Origin: Rickettsiales bacterium UBA2645 | GTDB lineage: Bacteria > Pseudomonadota > Alphaproteobacteria > Rickettsiales > UBA1997 | Assembly (NCBI GenBank): GCA_002359655.1 | Contig: DENL01000004.1 | Location: 6,538-49,213, forward strand | Direction: 5' to 3' | DNA length: 42,676 bases | In this document: positions 1 through 8,972 of the stretch, piece after piece | Layout: the number at the start of each line of letters is the position of its first letter | Position numbering within the stretch: the first letter of the stretch is position 1 | Made by a program: the position numbers and the translations under genes | Notes under the pieces: generated by a model | What the model was told of the DNA's origin: nothing | What the model saw: the letters and a program-made list of their open reading frames with translations, nothing else | The model's database searches: none

Positions 1-146
1 AAAGTTAAACTATAAGATTCTTTTAAAATTGGATAAATTGCTGGCAGAAGCGATTGAATCGTGTCATTAAAAAAGTGACAAAGGCTTATTGCAAAAAGCA
101 CAGAAAAAGCAGGATTTTTTTCAAAAGATTTTTTTAATCCAAGCAT
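1..146 (-). CDS. MFS transporter, Fsr-like (N-terminal fragment, runs off the window)
   Basis: Reading the minus strand from an ATG at 144-146 gives an open frame of 48 complete codons that continues past base 1. It includes the stretches AFSVLFAISLCHFFNDTIQS and LLPAIYPILKESYSL. This closely resembles the first transmembrane helix and following loop of the fosmidomycin-resistance (Fsr) branch of the major facilitator superfamily, where a helix followed by an HxxND motif and LLPAIYP is typical. The start codon overlaps the last 13 bases of the upstream oxidoreductase gene, which suggests translational coupling. Family members are proton-driven inner-membrane drug exporters. The substrate cannot be told from this fragment. 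Confidence 0.7.
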   Translation of the reverse strand, partial: MLGLKKSFEKNPAFSVLFAISLCHFFNDTIQSLLPAIYPILKESYSLT

Positions 147-1435
147 AAAATAGGAATTAATCTTTCAACTTGAACACGCAAGTCAGGAACTGCAGTACAC
201 TCAAAATCTTTTCCGATATTTAGACCACCAAGTAAATGAATTTTCTGATGATTTGAGCGAACCATCATTAAATCTGGCTTAAGAAGGCCGCGAGAGATCA
301 TCTGATTTAACAATGGATATTTTTTAGCATTGAATTCAAAGCCTAAGCAATTGACTAGATAATCGCTTTCGAATTTTTCGGATCTAGTTTCAATTAAAAT
401 TTTTGCGCCATTTTTTGAAAAAGATTTTACGCCACCTTTTTTGATTTCAAGCTGACCAGAGTTAATCATTTCTTCGATTATCTCAATTGAAGAGCGCGGT
501 GCTCGATGACGAAAAATATTCCAATATGGGAAAAATCGTAGAAATAATTTTTTGTTTTTTTTGTCAAAATTATGCCACAACTCTTGCGTGCTGGATCTTG
601 CAGAATCAATAATTTGACACAAATCAAATTTTGGATTGGCGCGCAGAAAATTTCTTACTTTCAAGCATAAAAATAATACGCCCTGCTTTGCATCATCGAC
701 AGAAATTTTTATGCTTGGCTTATCATCAATATCAAAATGCTTTTTAGGAAAATTTCCGCGACGTGAAATTACAAAAATTTTTCCAGCGAAGTTCTTCTTT
801 TTCAAACCGATAATTACATCAACCGCGGTGAGGCCAGAGCCGACTAGACATATTTTTTCATTGCTGAAATTTTTTTGATGAAACGATAGAGAATTTTCAT
901 CCCATAAATTTTTTAGCAAATTTTTTGATTCTAATTTCCAAGGAAATTCTGTTTGTATAAAGCTGGTTGCCAGAACAACTTCATCAACTTTGAACTGCTG
1001 ATTATTTTTTGTTTTGAGGAGAAATTCTTCATCTGATTTATTTTTATCAATCGCTGAAACTTCTTGATTTATAAGCTCAAAATCTACTTTCTTTTTTTTG
1101 GCAAGCGCAAAAGTTTCTGTCAAAATCTGCTCCAAATACTCGCCATAAATTTGACGCGGAGCAAAACCAGAATCGGTTATTTCTTCTAAAATTTTTGGAT
1201 ATTTTTTTTCTAAAAATTGGCAGAAATCTTTTTGATCTTCAGCAAAGGCACTCATCTTATTTGCTGGAACATTTAAAATGTAATGAGGAGAAAAACTGGC
1301 AAAAGCTTTATTAGCAAAGCCTTTGACGGCATTATCAAAAATTAATATTTTACGATCTTCTTTTAAAGACTTGATCAGGTTAGCAAAAACCATCTTGCCA
1401 CAAAAACCAAAACCAACAATCGCAATTGTTTTCAT
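134..1435 (-). CDS. FAD/NAD(P)-binding oxidoreductase, YdhS-like (NAD_binding_9 family)
   Basis: A 433-residue protein. It begins directly with a Rossmann dinucleotide-binding strand, AIVGFGFCGKM (about residues 5-15, GxGxxG), as in FAD-binding oxidoreductases of the YdhS/HI0933-like type. A second nucleotide-binding motif, CLVGSGLTAVDV, lies near residues 196-207 and fits an NAD(P) site. The C-terminal motif DYLVNCLGFEF is the usual late FAD-contact strand. Length is normal for the family and the start is well placed. It sits in a minus-strand run with the downstream MFS fragment (13-bp overlap) and the DUF6356 gene 11 bp upstream. The electron donor and substrate are unknown for this family, so the call stops at fold and cofactor. 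Confidence 0.8.
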   Translation of the reverse strand: MKTIAIVGFGFCGKMVFANLIKSLKEDRKILIFDNAVKGFANKAFASFSPHYILNVPANKMSAFAEDQKDFCQFLEKKYPKILEEITDSGFAPRQIYGEYLEQILTETFALAKKKKVDFELINQEVSAIDKNKSDEEFLLKTKNNQQFKVDEVVLATSFIQTEFPWKLESKNLLKNLWDENSLSFHQKNFSNEKICLVGSGLTAVDVIIGLKKKNFAGKIFVISRRGNFPKKHFDIDDKPSIKISVDDAKQGVLFLCLKVRNFLRANPKFDLCQIIDSARSSTQELWHNFDKKNKKLFLRFFPYWNIFRHRAPRSSIEIIEEMINSGQLEIKKGGVKSFSKNGAKILIETRSEKFESDYLVNCLGFEFNAKKYPLLNQMISRGLLKPDLMMVRSNHQKIHLLGGLNIGKDFECTAVPDLRVQVERLIPILCLD

Positions 1436-1446
1436 TTTATTGTAAA

Positions 1447-1722
1447 TTATTCACCTTCATCTTCTTTATCTAAATTGCTTTGCGAGGCGTTAGCGGCAAT
1501 TTTAGACATTAACTTTTCCCTTCTTTTTTGCATCACCTCATTAATTTTTTTAATATTACTGCTGGCAGTAAATTTAAAAATAAATGGACAAATTGCATGA
1601 CAAGTTAAAACCATTCCTACGAATAGAATCCACATGGCTGTAGCGAAAGCAAAAAGAAAATGTTCGAAATAATTTTCATCACTTTCAATTAAATGACGAT
1701 TAAAAAAATTAGCTTTTTTCAT
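1447..1722 (-). CDS. DUF6356 family small membrane protein
   Basis: A 91-residue protein. The N-terminal pattern (FFNRHLIESDENYFEHFLFA) followed by a hydrophobic segment ending in CHAICPFIF (about residues 22-49) matches the alphaproteobacterial DUF6356 family, whose members have an F/L-x-H-P-x-S-x-x-E-x-Y-x-E-H start and an LxHAxxPxxF helix. One membrane segment is clear, possibly a re-entrant hairpin. The C-terminal third is charged (KKINEVMQKRREKL) and probably cytoplasmic. The function of the family is not known. The gene lies 11 bp from the oxidoreductase and 5 bp from rsh, in the same direction, so it is probably cotranscribed with them. Confidence 0.65.
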   Translation of the reverse strand: MKKANFFNRHLIESDENYFEHFLFAFATAMWILFVGMVLTCHAICPFIFKFTASSNIKKINEVMQKRREKLMSKIAANASQSNLDKEDEGE

Positions 1723-1727
1723 TAGTT

Positions 1728-3878
1728 TTATCCCAAAACACGGTTGACTTCGATGATTTTTTTTGACATGCGCAAAGTTGAAATAATCTCTTCTAAATGA
1801 TCAACACTTTTAACTTCAACATCAATCATCAATTCAAAATAATCAGATGAGCGATTTACAATTTTAATATTGCTAATGTTAACATTTTTTTTAGCAATCA
1901 TGCTGCTAACATCGGCCAAACTTCCTGATTTATTTTCAATCATAACTTGTACTCGGCTTAAATACATTTCACTTTCAATGTGATCATTATCTTTCCAGCA
2001 TATATCCAAAATTGCCCTAGAATTAATTGCTAAATTTTTAAGGTTATGACAGGTTTGGTTGTGAACTGTAACTCCAGTTCCAGTATTAATAACGCCAATT
2101 ATTGGATCACCCGGAATTGGATTGCAGCAGCCACCATAGCGCATCGCCATGCCGCTAAACAAACCTTCAATTGGCATTGCGTGATTTGATTTTGTCTTTT
2201 TTTCTTGCGAGACAATCGCTTTGTTATTTTGTTTTTGCTCTTCTTTAAATTCTGGATAAACCGCTTTTAAAACATCTTGGCGAGCAATAACACCTTCTGC
2301 GACTTTAATATACAAATCGGCAACTGTTTTTCTGGCGAAAGTTGGCAGAATTTTTTCAAGATCTTTTTCGTGAAATTCTAAATTCTTCGCCAAGAAAAAT
2401 TTACTTAAAATTGCTTTTCCTAAAGCTTGATATTCTTCTGATTTTTCATGTCGTAGAAAATTTTTTATTCCGTATTTAGCTCTAGAAGTAGCAATAAATT
2501 GTAGCCAATTCAGCGAAGGTTTTGAATTTTTAGCGGTGGTAATTTCAACCTGATCGCCGTTCTCTAGCTTTTGGCGTAGAGGAGAAATTATACCGTTGAT
2601 CTTTGCTGCGACGCAATGATTGCCAACTTCTGAGTGAACTGCGTAGGCAAAGTCGATCACAGTTGATCCAGCTGGTAAATTAAAAATATCACCATTTGGC
2701 GTAAAGCAAAAAACTTTGTCTTTATGCATTTGCAGCCTGTGCTGACTTAAAACTTCGCTAGCAAATTCACTTTGATCAAACAATGCGATTAATTCACGAA
2801 TCCAGCGAAATTGCTCAGCTTCAGTTGAAGCGGATTTGCTGCCATTTTCTTTATAAACCCAGTGAGCTGCAACGCCAAGATCGGCAACTTCATGCATTTT
2901 GCGATCACGAATTTGGATTTCGATTTTTTTATTAAATGGCCCTAAAATTGCTAGATGCAGAGATTTATAACCGTTTTCTTTTGGCGTGCTGATGTAATCT
3001 TTAAAAGTTCCAGGAATCATGCTGTAAGTAGAATTTATAATTCCAAGAACTCGGTAACATTCGCTAATATCTTTAACCACAATACGAAAAGCCATAATGT
3101 CATAAAGATTATGAAATCCGATATTTTGCTTTTTCATTTTCATCCAAATTGAATAAGGCTTTTTCTCGCGACCTTGGATGGAGAATTCAATTTTTTCTGA
3201 GGATAAAAGTTCGGTTAAATCAGAAGTAATTTTATCGACCAAATCTTTCTTTTTCTCTCTTAACTCTGAAAGTTTTTCAACAATATTGCCGCGACCTTCT
3301 GGATCGATAATTGCAAAAGATAATTCCTGTAATTCATCTTTGATTTTGTTGAGTCCAATACGCGCAGATAAAGGAGCATAAATATCCAGACTCTCACGTG
3401 CTTTTTTCAATCTTTTTTCTCTTGAAGGCATGTAGGATAAAGTTCGCATATTGTGCAAACGATCAGCTAACTTTACCAAAAGAACGCGAATATCTTCCGA
3501 CATTGCCAGAGCAAGTTTACGAAAATTTTCAGCCATTCTTTCGCTGGAAGAAATTGACTCAATCTTTCCAAGCTTAGTCACACCATCAACTAGCTTGGCA
3601 ATTTCTTGGCCAAAATCTTTTTCGATATCAGATAAAGTAACTTCTGTATCTTCAACAACATCGTGCAGAAGTGCAGTTATGATTGATTGCTGATCAAGCT
3701 TTAAGTCGATTAGAATTTCTGCAACGGCTAGCGGATGTGTAAAGTAGAGATCACCTGAATGTCTTTTTTGATTACCGTGAGCAGTTTTAGAGAGAATGTA
3801 AGCCTTCTGCAGCAAGACTTCATTTAGATTTGGATGATAAGAACGAACTTTAGAAATTAACTCAGAAGCTGAGAGCAT
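1728..3878 (-). CDS. spoT: Bifunctional (p)ppGpp synthetase/hydrolase, Rsh (SpoT/RelA)
   Basis: A 716-residue protein of full RelA/SpoT length that makes and breaks the stringent-response alarmone (p)ppGpp. The HD hydrolase domain is intact, with HDVVEDT at residues 72-78 and DRLHNMRTL near 139-147. The synthetase domain follows (GREKKPYSIW near 236-245, NGYKSLH 302-308, EIQIR 320-324), then a TGS domain (FTPNGDIFNLPAGSTVIDFAY) and a C-terminal ACT domain from about residue 640. The charge-switch loop, RxKD in most bifunctional enzymes (RVKD in E. coli SpoT), reads TFKD at residues 291-294, so the first Arg is a Thr. The rpoZ gene lies immediately upstream in the same direction, the usual alphaproteobacterial order. 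Confidence 0.95.
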   Translation of the reverse strand: MLSASELISKVRSYHPNLNEVLLQKAYILSKTAHGNQKRHSGDLYFTHPLAVAEILIDLKLDQQSIITALLHDVVEDTEVTLSDIEKDFGQEIAKLVDGVTKLGKIESISSSERMAENFRKLALAMSEDIRVLLVKLADRLHNMRTLSYMPSREKRLKKARESLDIYAPLSARIGLNKIKDELQELSFAIIDPEGRGNIVEKLSELREKKKDLVDKITSDLTELLSSEKIEFSIQGREKKPYSIWMKMKKQNIGFHNLYDIMAFRIVVKDISECYRVLGIINSTYSMIPGTFKDYISTPKENGYKSLHLAILGPFNKKIEIQIRDRKMHEVADLGVAAHWVYKENGSKSASTEAEQFRWIRELIALFDQSEFASEVLSQHRLQMHKDKVFCFTPNGDIFNLPAGSTVIDFAYAVHSEVGNHCVAAKINGIISPLRQKLENGDQVEITTAKNSKPSLNWLQFIATSRAKYGIKNFLRHEKSEEYQALGKAILSKFFLAKNLEFHEKDLEKILPTFARKTVADLYIKVAEGVIARQDVLKAVYPEFKEEQKQNNKAIVSQEKKTKSNHAMPIEGLFSGMAMRYGGCCNPIPGDPIIGVINTGTGVTVHNQTCHNLKNLAINSRAILDICWKDNDHIESEMYLSRVQVMIENKSGSLADVSSMIAKKNVNISNIKIVNRSSDYFELMIDVEVKSVDHLEEIISTLRMSKKIIEVNRVLG

Positions 3879-3965
3879 GAGGTTTTTTTATTCAACTAAT
3901 GAGATATTATCGTCTTAGCATACCACAAGAAAAACGCTTTTAATCTTTGCTCGTGGAGCTGGTTT

Positions 3966-4310
3966 TTAATCGTCAACCGAGATATTTTCATCAACAAAGG
4001 CAGTGTCTTTTAAAACCAAGCTTTGCGATTGAATTTCTTCTTCAAGCATTTCAGTAACTTCGCTACCAGATTGAATGCTTTCCGCAGTTCCGCGGTTTTT
4101 AATGGAACGCACAATATTTTTTTTGATAGCGTCAACATCGATGAGCTCATCAGCAATTTCTCTTAAAGAAATAACTGCTGGTTTTTCTTTGCGATCAAGA
4201 GATGTTGCAGCGCCAGATAAAATGCTTTTAGCGCGATTACTAGCAACTAGACAAAGTTCAAAACGATTAGGAACGACTGTAACGCAGTCTTCAACTGTAA
4301 TTCTTGCCAT
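3966..4310 (-). CDS. rpoZ: DNA-directed RNA polymerase omega subunit
   Basis: The omega subunit helps assemble and stabilise RNA polymerase by wrapping the beta-prime C-terminus. The protein begins MARITVEDCVTVVPNRFELC and continues with ASNRAKSIL, which is the conserved omega core. An in-frame ATG lies further upstream (ending at 4367), but homologues start at the MARITVEDC methionine, so the start is placed at 4310, giving 114 residues. The C-terminal tail after about residue 75 is acidic and variable, as is common in alphaproteobacteria. It lies 87 bp upstream of rsh. Omega is itself linked to ppGpp binding in proteobacteria, in keeping with the pairing. Confidence 0.92.
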   Translation of the reverse strand: MARITVEDCVTVVPNRFELCLVASNRAKSILSGAATSLDRKEKPAVISLREIADELIDVDAIKKNIVRSIKNRGTAESIQSGSEVTEMLEEEIQSQSLVLKDTAFVDENISVDD

Positions 4311-4403
4311 TGTTAATTTTGGATTTAGTTTTTCTATAAAGAAGGGAGTGCCAAGGTACAAAGCCAAATCAGCATAATCAACAAAAATTTCGTACAGCTT
4401 TTA

Positions 4404-5198
4404 ATGAGTAAAATTATAATTAACGACTCTCAAGATTTTGAAAAAATGCGTGCTGCCGGAAAGCTGGCCGCAGAAGTTTTAGATTTTATCACACCTTTCG
4501 TAAAAGTTGGCATAAGCACTGAATCTCTGAATAAACTATGTCACGATAAAATTATCGAAAACGGCGCAATCCCTGCTCCACTTAACTATAAAGGCTTTCC
4601 AAAATCGATCTGCACTTCGATCAACCACGTTGTCTGTCATGGTATTCCAAGCGAAAAAGAATTAAGAGACGGTGATATTTTAAACATCGATGTCACCGTA
4701 ATTCTTGAAGGCTGGCACGGCGATTCTAGTCGCATGTATTATGTTGGTGAACCTTCCGTCAAAGCTAAAAGATTATGCCAAACTACTTTTGATTGCATGA
4801 TGCTTGGTATCGAGCAAGTCAAACCAGGAAATACTTTGGGCGATATTGGATTTGCCATTCAATCTTACGCCGAAAAACAAGGATTTTCAGTTGTGCGCGA
4901 TTATTGTGGACACGGCATTGGTAAAATTTTTCACACCGAACCAAGTGTTGTCCATTATGGCAAAAAAGGTGCTGGAATAGTTTTGCAAGAAGGAATGTTT
5001 TTTACTGTTGAGCCAATGATCAACGCCGGAAAATTTGAAACGATTTTAAGCAAACATGATGGCTGGACTGTGACTACTCGTGATAAATCTTTATCAGCTC
5101 AATTTGAGCACACGGTTGGAGTCACCAAAGATGGTGTAGAAATTTTCACCACTTCGCCAAAAGGTTTGGATTTTCCGCCCTATAAAACTTTGAGTTAG
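4404..5198 (+). CDS. map: Methionine aminopeptidase, type I
   Basis: Removes the initiator methionine from nascent proteins in the cytosol. The 264-residue length is typical of a type Ia enzyme. The five metal ligands and the catalytic histidine are all visible: His79 (CHGIP), Asp96 (LNIDVT), Asp107 (GDSSRM), His170 (GHGIG), Glu203 (VEPM) and Glu235 (FEHT). It is divergent from rpoZ, with 93 bp between the two start codons, so that gap should hold both promoters. A weak AT-rich hairpin follows the gene at 5286-5310. Confidence 0.97.
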   Translation: MSKIIINDSQDFEKMRAAGKLAAEVLDFITPFVKVGISTESLNKLCHDKIIENGAIPAPLNYKGFPKSICTSINHVVCHGIPSEKELRDGDILNIDVTVILEGWHGDSSRMYYVGEPSVKAKRLCQTTFDCMMLGIEQVKPGNTLGDIGFAIQSYAEKQGFSVVRDYCGHGIGKIFHTEPSVVHYGKKGAGIVLQEGMFFTVEPMINAGKFETILSKHDGWTVTTRDKSLSAQFEHTVGVTKDGVEIFTTSPKGLDFPPYKTLS

Positions 5199-5285
5199 TA
5201 AATTATTAGGTTTCTAGCAAAACTCATTTTTGAATTTAAGTTTTTAATTTTTTCTGCACATTATTTTCAACAAAGCAATCGCTAG

Positions 5286-5310
5286 AATAGCAATTTTATT
5301 TATTGCTATT
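5286..5310 (+). terminator. Weak stem-loop after map
   Basis: An 8-bp inverted repeat, AATAGCAA (5286-5293) with TTGCTATT (5303-5310), separated by a 9-base loop and followed by two Ts. It sits 88 bases past the map stop and before the next gene. The stem is poor in G and C, so it may be a weak terminator or only a chance repeat. Confidence 0.3.
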
Positions 5311-5388
5311 TTGCCTAAGTTTTTTAGGTTTCACGCCTTCGTTTTTTTCTTCAAAAAATCCTCATTTTTCAAATTTTAATCTAACTTC

Positions 5389-5393
5389 AGGAG
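5389..5393 (+). promoter_or_regulatory. Shine-Dalgarno site fixing a TTG start
   Basis: AGGAG lies 9 bases before the TTG at 5403-5405. It is one of the clearest ribosome binding sites in the window and supports reading this TTG as the start of the nitronate-monooxygenase-family gene. Confidence 0.7.
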
Positions 5394-5402
5394 ATCTTAA
5401 TC

Positions 5403-6809
5403 TTGCTCAAATCTATCAAATCTTACAACATTTCTGGAGTTGAATGTTTACCAATCATCGAAGGCGGTAAAGGTGTCGGAATTACTACCGGCAAAACTGC
5501 TGGCCATTTTGCTAAAGCTGGAGCAGTTGGCACATTCTCTGGTGTTAACGCAGATTATATCGATGAAAACGGCAAATATATTCCTTTGGTTTATAAAACT
5601 CATACTAGACGCGAAAAGCATGAAGAGCTTGTTGCTGACAGCATTCGCGGCGGTATTTCGCAAGCCAGAATCGCTCACGATATTTCTGGCGGCAAAGGCC
5701 GTATTCACATGAATGTCTTGTGGGAAATGGGCGGCGCTGAACGCGTTTTACACGGTATTCTTGAAGGCTCGAAAGGCTTGATTCACGGCATCACTTGTGG
5801 TGCTGGTATGCCTTATCGACTTTCTGAAATCGCTGAAAAATATCACGTCTACTACTACCCAATCGTTTCTTCAATGCGCGCCTTTCGTGCTTTATGGAAG
5901 AGAAGTTATCACAAGGCAGTCTCACTTCTTGGCGGCGTGGTTTATGAATGTCCTTGGCGCGCTGGTGGTCATAACGGCCTTTCTAATGCCGAAGATCCAA
6001 ATGCTTATGAAGATCCATATCCAAGAGTTGCCGAGCTACGCACTTTTATGAACTCAGTTGGACTAGAACAAGTTCCAATCGTGATGGCTGGTGGCGTTTG
6101 GAATTTAACAGAATTCGAACATTGGTTAGACAACCCTGGAATCGGACCAATCGTATTTCAATTCGGCACTCGCCCGATTGTCACTCAAGAATATCCAGTT
6201 CCTGAAGCGTGGAAGCGCAAACTTTTAAATCTAAAAGAAGGCGACGTTTATTTAAATCGTTTCAGCCCAACAGGCTTTTATTCTTCCGCCGTTGAAAATG
6301 AATTTATTCGTGAACTCAAAGGCCGCGAAATCAGACAAGTTGAATATCGCGCCAAAGCGATTGATAATTTCACTTGCGAAATTCCTTTTGGACAACGCGG
6401 TCGCGTAGTTTTCATCAAACCAGAAGATAAAGCTAAAGTTGATGAATGGATCAAAGCTGGTCATACTGAAGGCATGAAAACACCTGACGAAACACTAATG
6501 TTTGTCGATAAATCAAAAGCTGCGCAAATCGTTACTGATCAAATAAATTGTATGGGCTGTTTGAGCCAATGCCGCTTTAGCAACTGGTCTGACAAAGAAG
6601 AGATGCACTATACCACAGATCGCAAAGCTGATCCGCGTAGCTTTTGTATTCAAAAAACTTTGCAAGATATACGCAATGATATCGACATCGAAAACCAACT
6701 TATGTTTTCTGGCCACAGCGGCTATCGCTTTGCTACCGATTCATTCTATGATAACGGTTTTGTGCCAACGATTCAGCAACTAGTTGATCGCATCATGCAG
6801 GGAAAATAA
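5403..6809 (+). CDS. Nitronate monooxygenase-family flavin protein with C-terminal cysteine cluster
   Basis: A 468-residue protein resembling the NPD/2-nitropropane-dioxygenase and IMP-dehydrogenase-like TIM-barrel family that uses FMN. Supporting segments are GGKGVGITTGKTAG near the N-terminus, HGITCGAGMP near residues 128-137, a glycine-rich phosphate-binding turn PIVMAGGVW, and QFGTRPIVTQEYP. The barrel occupies roughly the first 330 residues. A C-terminal extension carries closely spaced cysteines, CMGCLSQC, which are not part of the ordinary barrel and could bind metal or an Fe-S cluster. Translation starts at a TTG with a strong ribosome site. pyrG follows after 8 bp, so the two are probably cotranscribed. 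Family membership is fairly sure; the substrate is not. Confidence 0.75.
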   Translation: MLKSIKSYNISGVECLPIIEGGKGVGITTGKTAGHFAKAGAVGTFSGVNADYIDENGKYIPLVYKTHTRREKHEELVADSIRGGISQARIAHDISGGKGRIHMNVLWEMGGAERVLHGILEGSKGLIHGITCGAGMPYRLSEIAEKYHVYYYPIVSSMRAFRALWKRSYHKAVSLLGGVVYECPWRAGGHNGLSNAEDPNAYEDPYPRVAELRTFMNSVGLEQVPIVMAGGVWNLTEFEHWLDNPGIGPIVFQFGTRPIVTQEYPVPEAWKRKLLNLKEGDVYLNRFSPTGFYSSAVENEFIRELKGREIRQVEYRAKAIDNFTCEIPFGQRGRVVFIKPEDKAKVDEWIKAGHTEGMKTPDETLMFVDKSKAAQIVTDQINCMGCLSQCRFSNWSDKEEMHYTTDRKADPRSFCIQKTLQDIRNDIDIENQLMFSGHSGYRFATDSFYDNGFVPTIQQLVDRIMQGK

Positions 6810-6817
6810 TTTTAAAA

Positions 6818-8431
6818 ATGACTAGATTTATTTTTATTACAGGCGGCGTTGTTTCTTCTTTAGGAAAAGGCTTAGCCTCCGCTTCTCTTGGTGCACTTCT
6901 TCAAGCCCGTGGTTACCAAGTAAAACTTCGCAAACTCGATCCTTACTTAAATGTTGATCCCGGCACGATGAGCCCAACCCAACATGGCGAAGTTTTTGTT
7001 ACTGAAGACGGCGCAGAAACTGATCTTGATCTTGGCCACTATGAACGCTTCACCGGTGTTGATGCCAAAAAATCTGACAACGTAACTGCCGGTCAAATCT
7101 ATTCTAAACTTTTAGCTAAAGAGCGCAAAGGCGACTATCTTGGCGGCACAGTGCAAGTAATTCCACACGTTACCGATCTCATCAAAGAATTTATTGTTAA
7201 CGATGTAAAAGATGCTGATTTCATTTTATGCGAAATCGGCGGAACAGTTGGCGACATTGAGGCTCTGCCATTTTTTGAAGCCATTCGCCAACTTGGTTAT
7301 GAACATGGCCAAGATTCTTGCGCCTTTTTGCACCTAACTTTGTTGCCTTACATTGAAAGCGCTGACGAGTTGAAAACCAAACCAACTCAACATTCTGTTA
7401 AAGAACTGCGTTCAATCGGTATTCAACCAAGTGTTTTATTGTGTCGCGCTGAAAGACCAACTAACAAAGCGCATTTAGAAAAAATTGCTAAAATGTGTTC
7501 AGTGCCAGTTTCTTCGGTGATCGCCGCACCAAATGCCGCAAGCATTTATGAAGTTCCATTGATTTATCACAAAAACGGACTCGACACTGAAATTCTAAAA
7601 TTCTTCAAACTTGATTGTAAAAAGAAGCCAGATTTAACCAAGTGGCTTAACATCAAAGACGCGATTGAAAACCCTAAATCAGAAGTCAATATTGCTATCG
7701 TTGGTAAATATACTGACTATCGCGACTCCTACAAATCACTGCTTGAAGCCATCGATCACGCCGCTTTTTCACTAAAAGCTAAAGCAAAAATAACTTGGGT
7801 TAATGCCAGAAATGGTAAAAACGATTTACCAAAAAATATCGACGCCGTGCTTGTTCCAGGAGGATTTGGCGAAGATGGCGTTGAAGGAAAAATCGATATG
7901 ATCAAACAAGCACGTTTGCAAAAAATTCCTTGCCTTGGAATTTGCTACGGCATGCAAATGGCAGTGATCGAATATGCTAGAAATGTTCTTGGCATTAAAG
8001 ATGCAACTTCCAGTGAGTTTGCAAAAAAAGGCAGTTTTTTGATTGGCACCATGCAAGAGTGGCAAGATCAAAACGGCAAAAAAACCAAAAAAGCCGGCTC
8101 GAATATGGGCGGCACAATGAGACTTGGCGCCTATCCGTGCAATATTTCTAAAAATTCTTTGGCTGAAAAAGTCTACGGTAAAAATAAAATTTCTGAACGC
8201 CACAGGCATCGTTATGAAGTCAACATCAAATATAAAAACGCTTTAGAAAAAGCTGGCCTAAAATTTTCTGGCATGTCCCCAGATGGCAAACTGACTGAAA
8301 TTATTGAGATTACCAATCATCCATTTTTTGTTGGTGTGCAATTTCATCCTGAATTAAAATCCAAACCTTTTGCCGCTCATCCGCTTTTTGTTTCGTTTAT
8401 TGCCAGCGCTATAAAAAATAAAAATGCTTAA
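6818..8431 (+). CDS. pyrG: CTP synthase (glutamine hydrolysing)
   Basis: Converts UTP to CTP using ATP and glutamine. The 537-residue length is typical. The synthase domain begins MTRFIFITGGVVSSLGKGL, the signature P-loop of the family, and continues with KLDPYLNVDPGTMSP and the HYERF motif. The C-terminal class I amidotransferase domain has its nucleophile Cys376 in GICYGMQ and the His-Glu pair in GVQFHPE. It is 8 bp after the nitronate-monooxygenase-family gene and overlaps lptE by 8 bp, so all three probably share a transcript. Confidence 0.98.
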   Translation: MTRFIFITGGVVSSLGKGLASASLGALLQARGYQVKLRKLDPYLNVDPGTMSPTQHGEVFVTEDGAETDLDLGHYERFTGVDAKKSDNVTAGQIYSKLLAKERKGDYLGGTVQVIPHVTDLIKEFIVNDVKDADFILCEIGGTVGDIEALPFFEAIRQLGYEHGQDSCAFLHLTLLPYIESADELKTKPTQHSVKELRSIGIQPSVLLCRAERPTNKAHLEKIAKMCSVPVSSVIAAPNAASIYEVPLIYHKNGLDTEILKFFKLDCKKKPDLTKWLNIKDAIENPKSEVNIAIVGKYTDYRDSYKSLLEAIDHAAFSLKAKAKITWVNARNGKNDLPKNIDAVLVPGGFGEDGVEGKIDMIKQARLQKIPCLGICYGMQMAVIEYARNVLGIKDATSSEFAKKGSFLIGTMQEWQDQNGKKTKKAGSNMGGTMRLGAYPCNISKNSLAEKVYGKNKISERHRHRYEVNIKYKNALEKAGLKFSGMSPDGKLTEIIEITNHPFFVGVQFHPELKSKPFAAHPLFVSFIASAIKNKNA

Positions 8432-8972
8432 GAAAATTCTTATCTTATTACTACTCTCAAGCCTCTTTTCATGCGGCTTTCAAGTGCTGTACAAAGAAGA
8501 TGCATCGGAAAATAAAGAGAAAGATTTTTCCTACGAAAATGAATTAGCCGCAATTCGTATTAAAAAAAATCGCACCAAACTTGATCAAGATTTAAAAAAT
8601 AATCTCTACGATCTTTTAAACCCCAACTTTATTGAAGCTGAGCCAAAATATTTCTTATCCTTAATCACATCGAAAACCACAGCTTCGACATTCACGTCAT
8701 CAACAGGTGCTTCTGGTCGTAACCGAGTTTTCTTAAGCGTTAGTTATGAGCTGCGCGATCTCAAAAATGGCGACTTAATTTCAGAAGGCTCTGTAACGAG
8801 AAACGATAACTACGATGTAACACAAAATCGCTATGCTACCTATTCAGCCGACGAATATGTTATGCTAAATCTAACAAAAATTGTCGCCCAGAATATTCGC
8901 GATTCTTTAGTGAATGACCTGATTGAACTGCGGAAAAAGCAGGAGGAAGAAAAAACAAAAGTTAAAGATTAG
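8424..8972 (+). CDS. lptE: LPS-assembly lipoprotein LptE
   Basis: A 182-residue lipoprotein. The signal peptide MLKKILILLLLSSLFSC ends in a lipobox with Cys17 as the predicted lipidated residue. It is followed at once by GFQVLY, a close version of the GFxPLY motif that marks LptE in alphaproteobacteria. LptE plugs the LptD barrel and helps move LPS to the outer leaflet. The mid region with SVSYELRDLKNGDLISEGSV fits the LptE core fold, and the C-terminal tail is highly charged. The start overlaps the end of pyrG. Its stop overlaps the stop of the convergent purQ by 4 bp, leaving no room for a dedicated terminator. Confidence 0.85.
   Translation: MLKKILILLLLSSLFSCGFQVLYKEDASENKEKDFSYENELAAIRIKKNRTKLDQDLKNNLYDLLNPNFIEAEPKYFLSLITSKTTASTFTSSTGASGRNRVFLSVSYELRDLKNGDLISEGSVTRNDNYDVTQNRYATYSADEYVMLNLTKIVAQNIRDSLVNDLIELRKKQEEEKTKVKD

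Noticed and set aside
4075..4377. 100-codon plus-strand frame over rpoZ
   Set aside because: Antisense shadow of a clear omega subunit gene.
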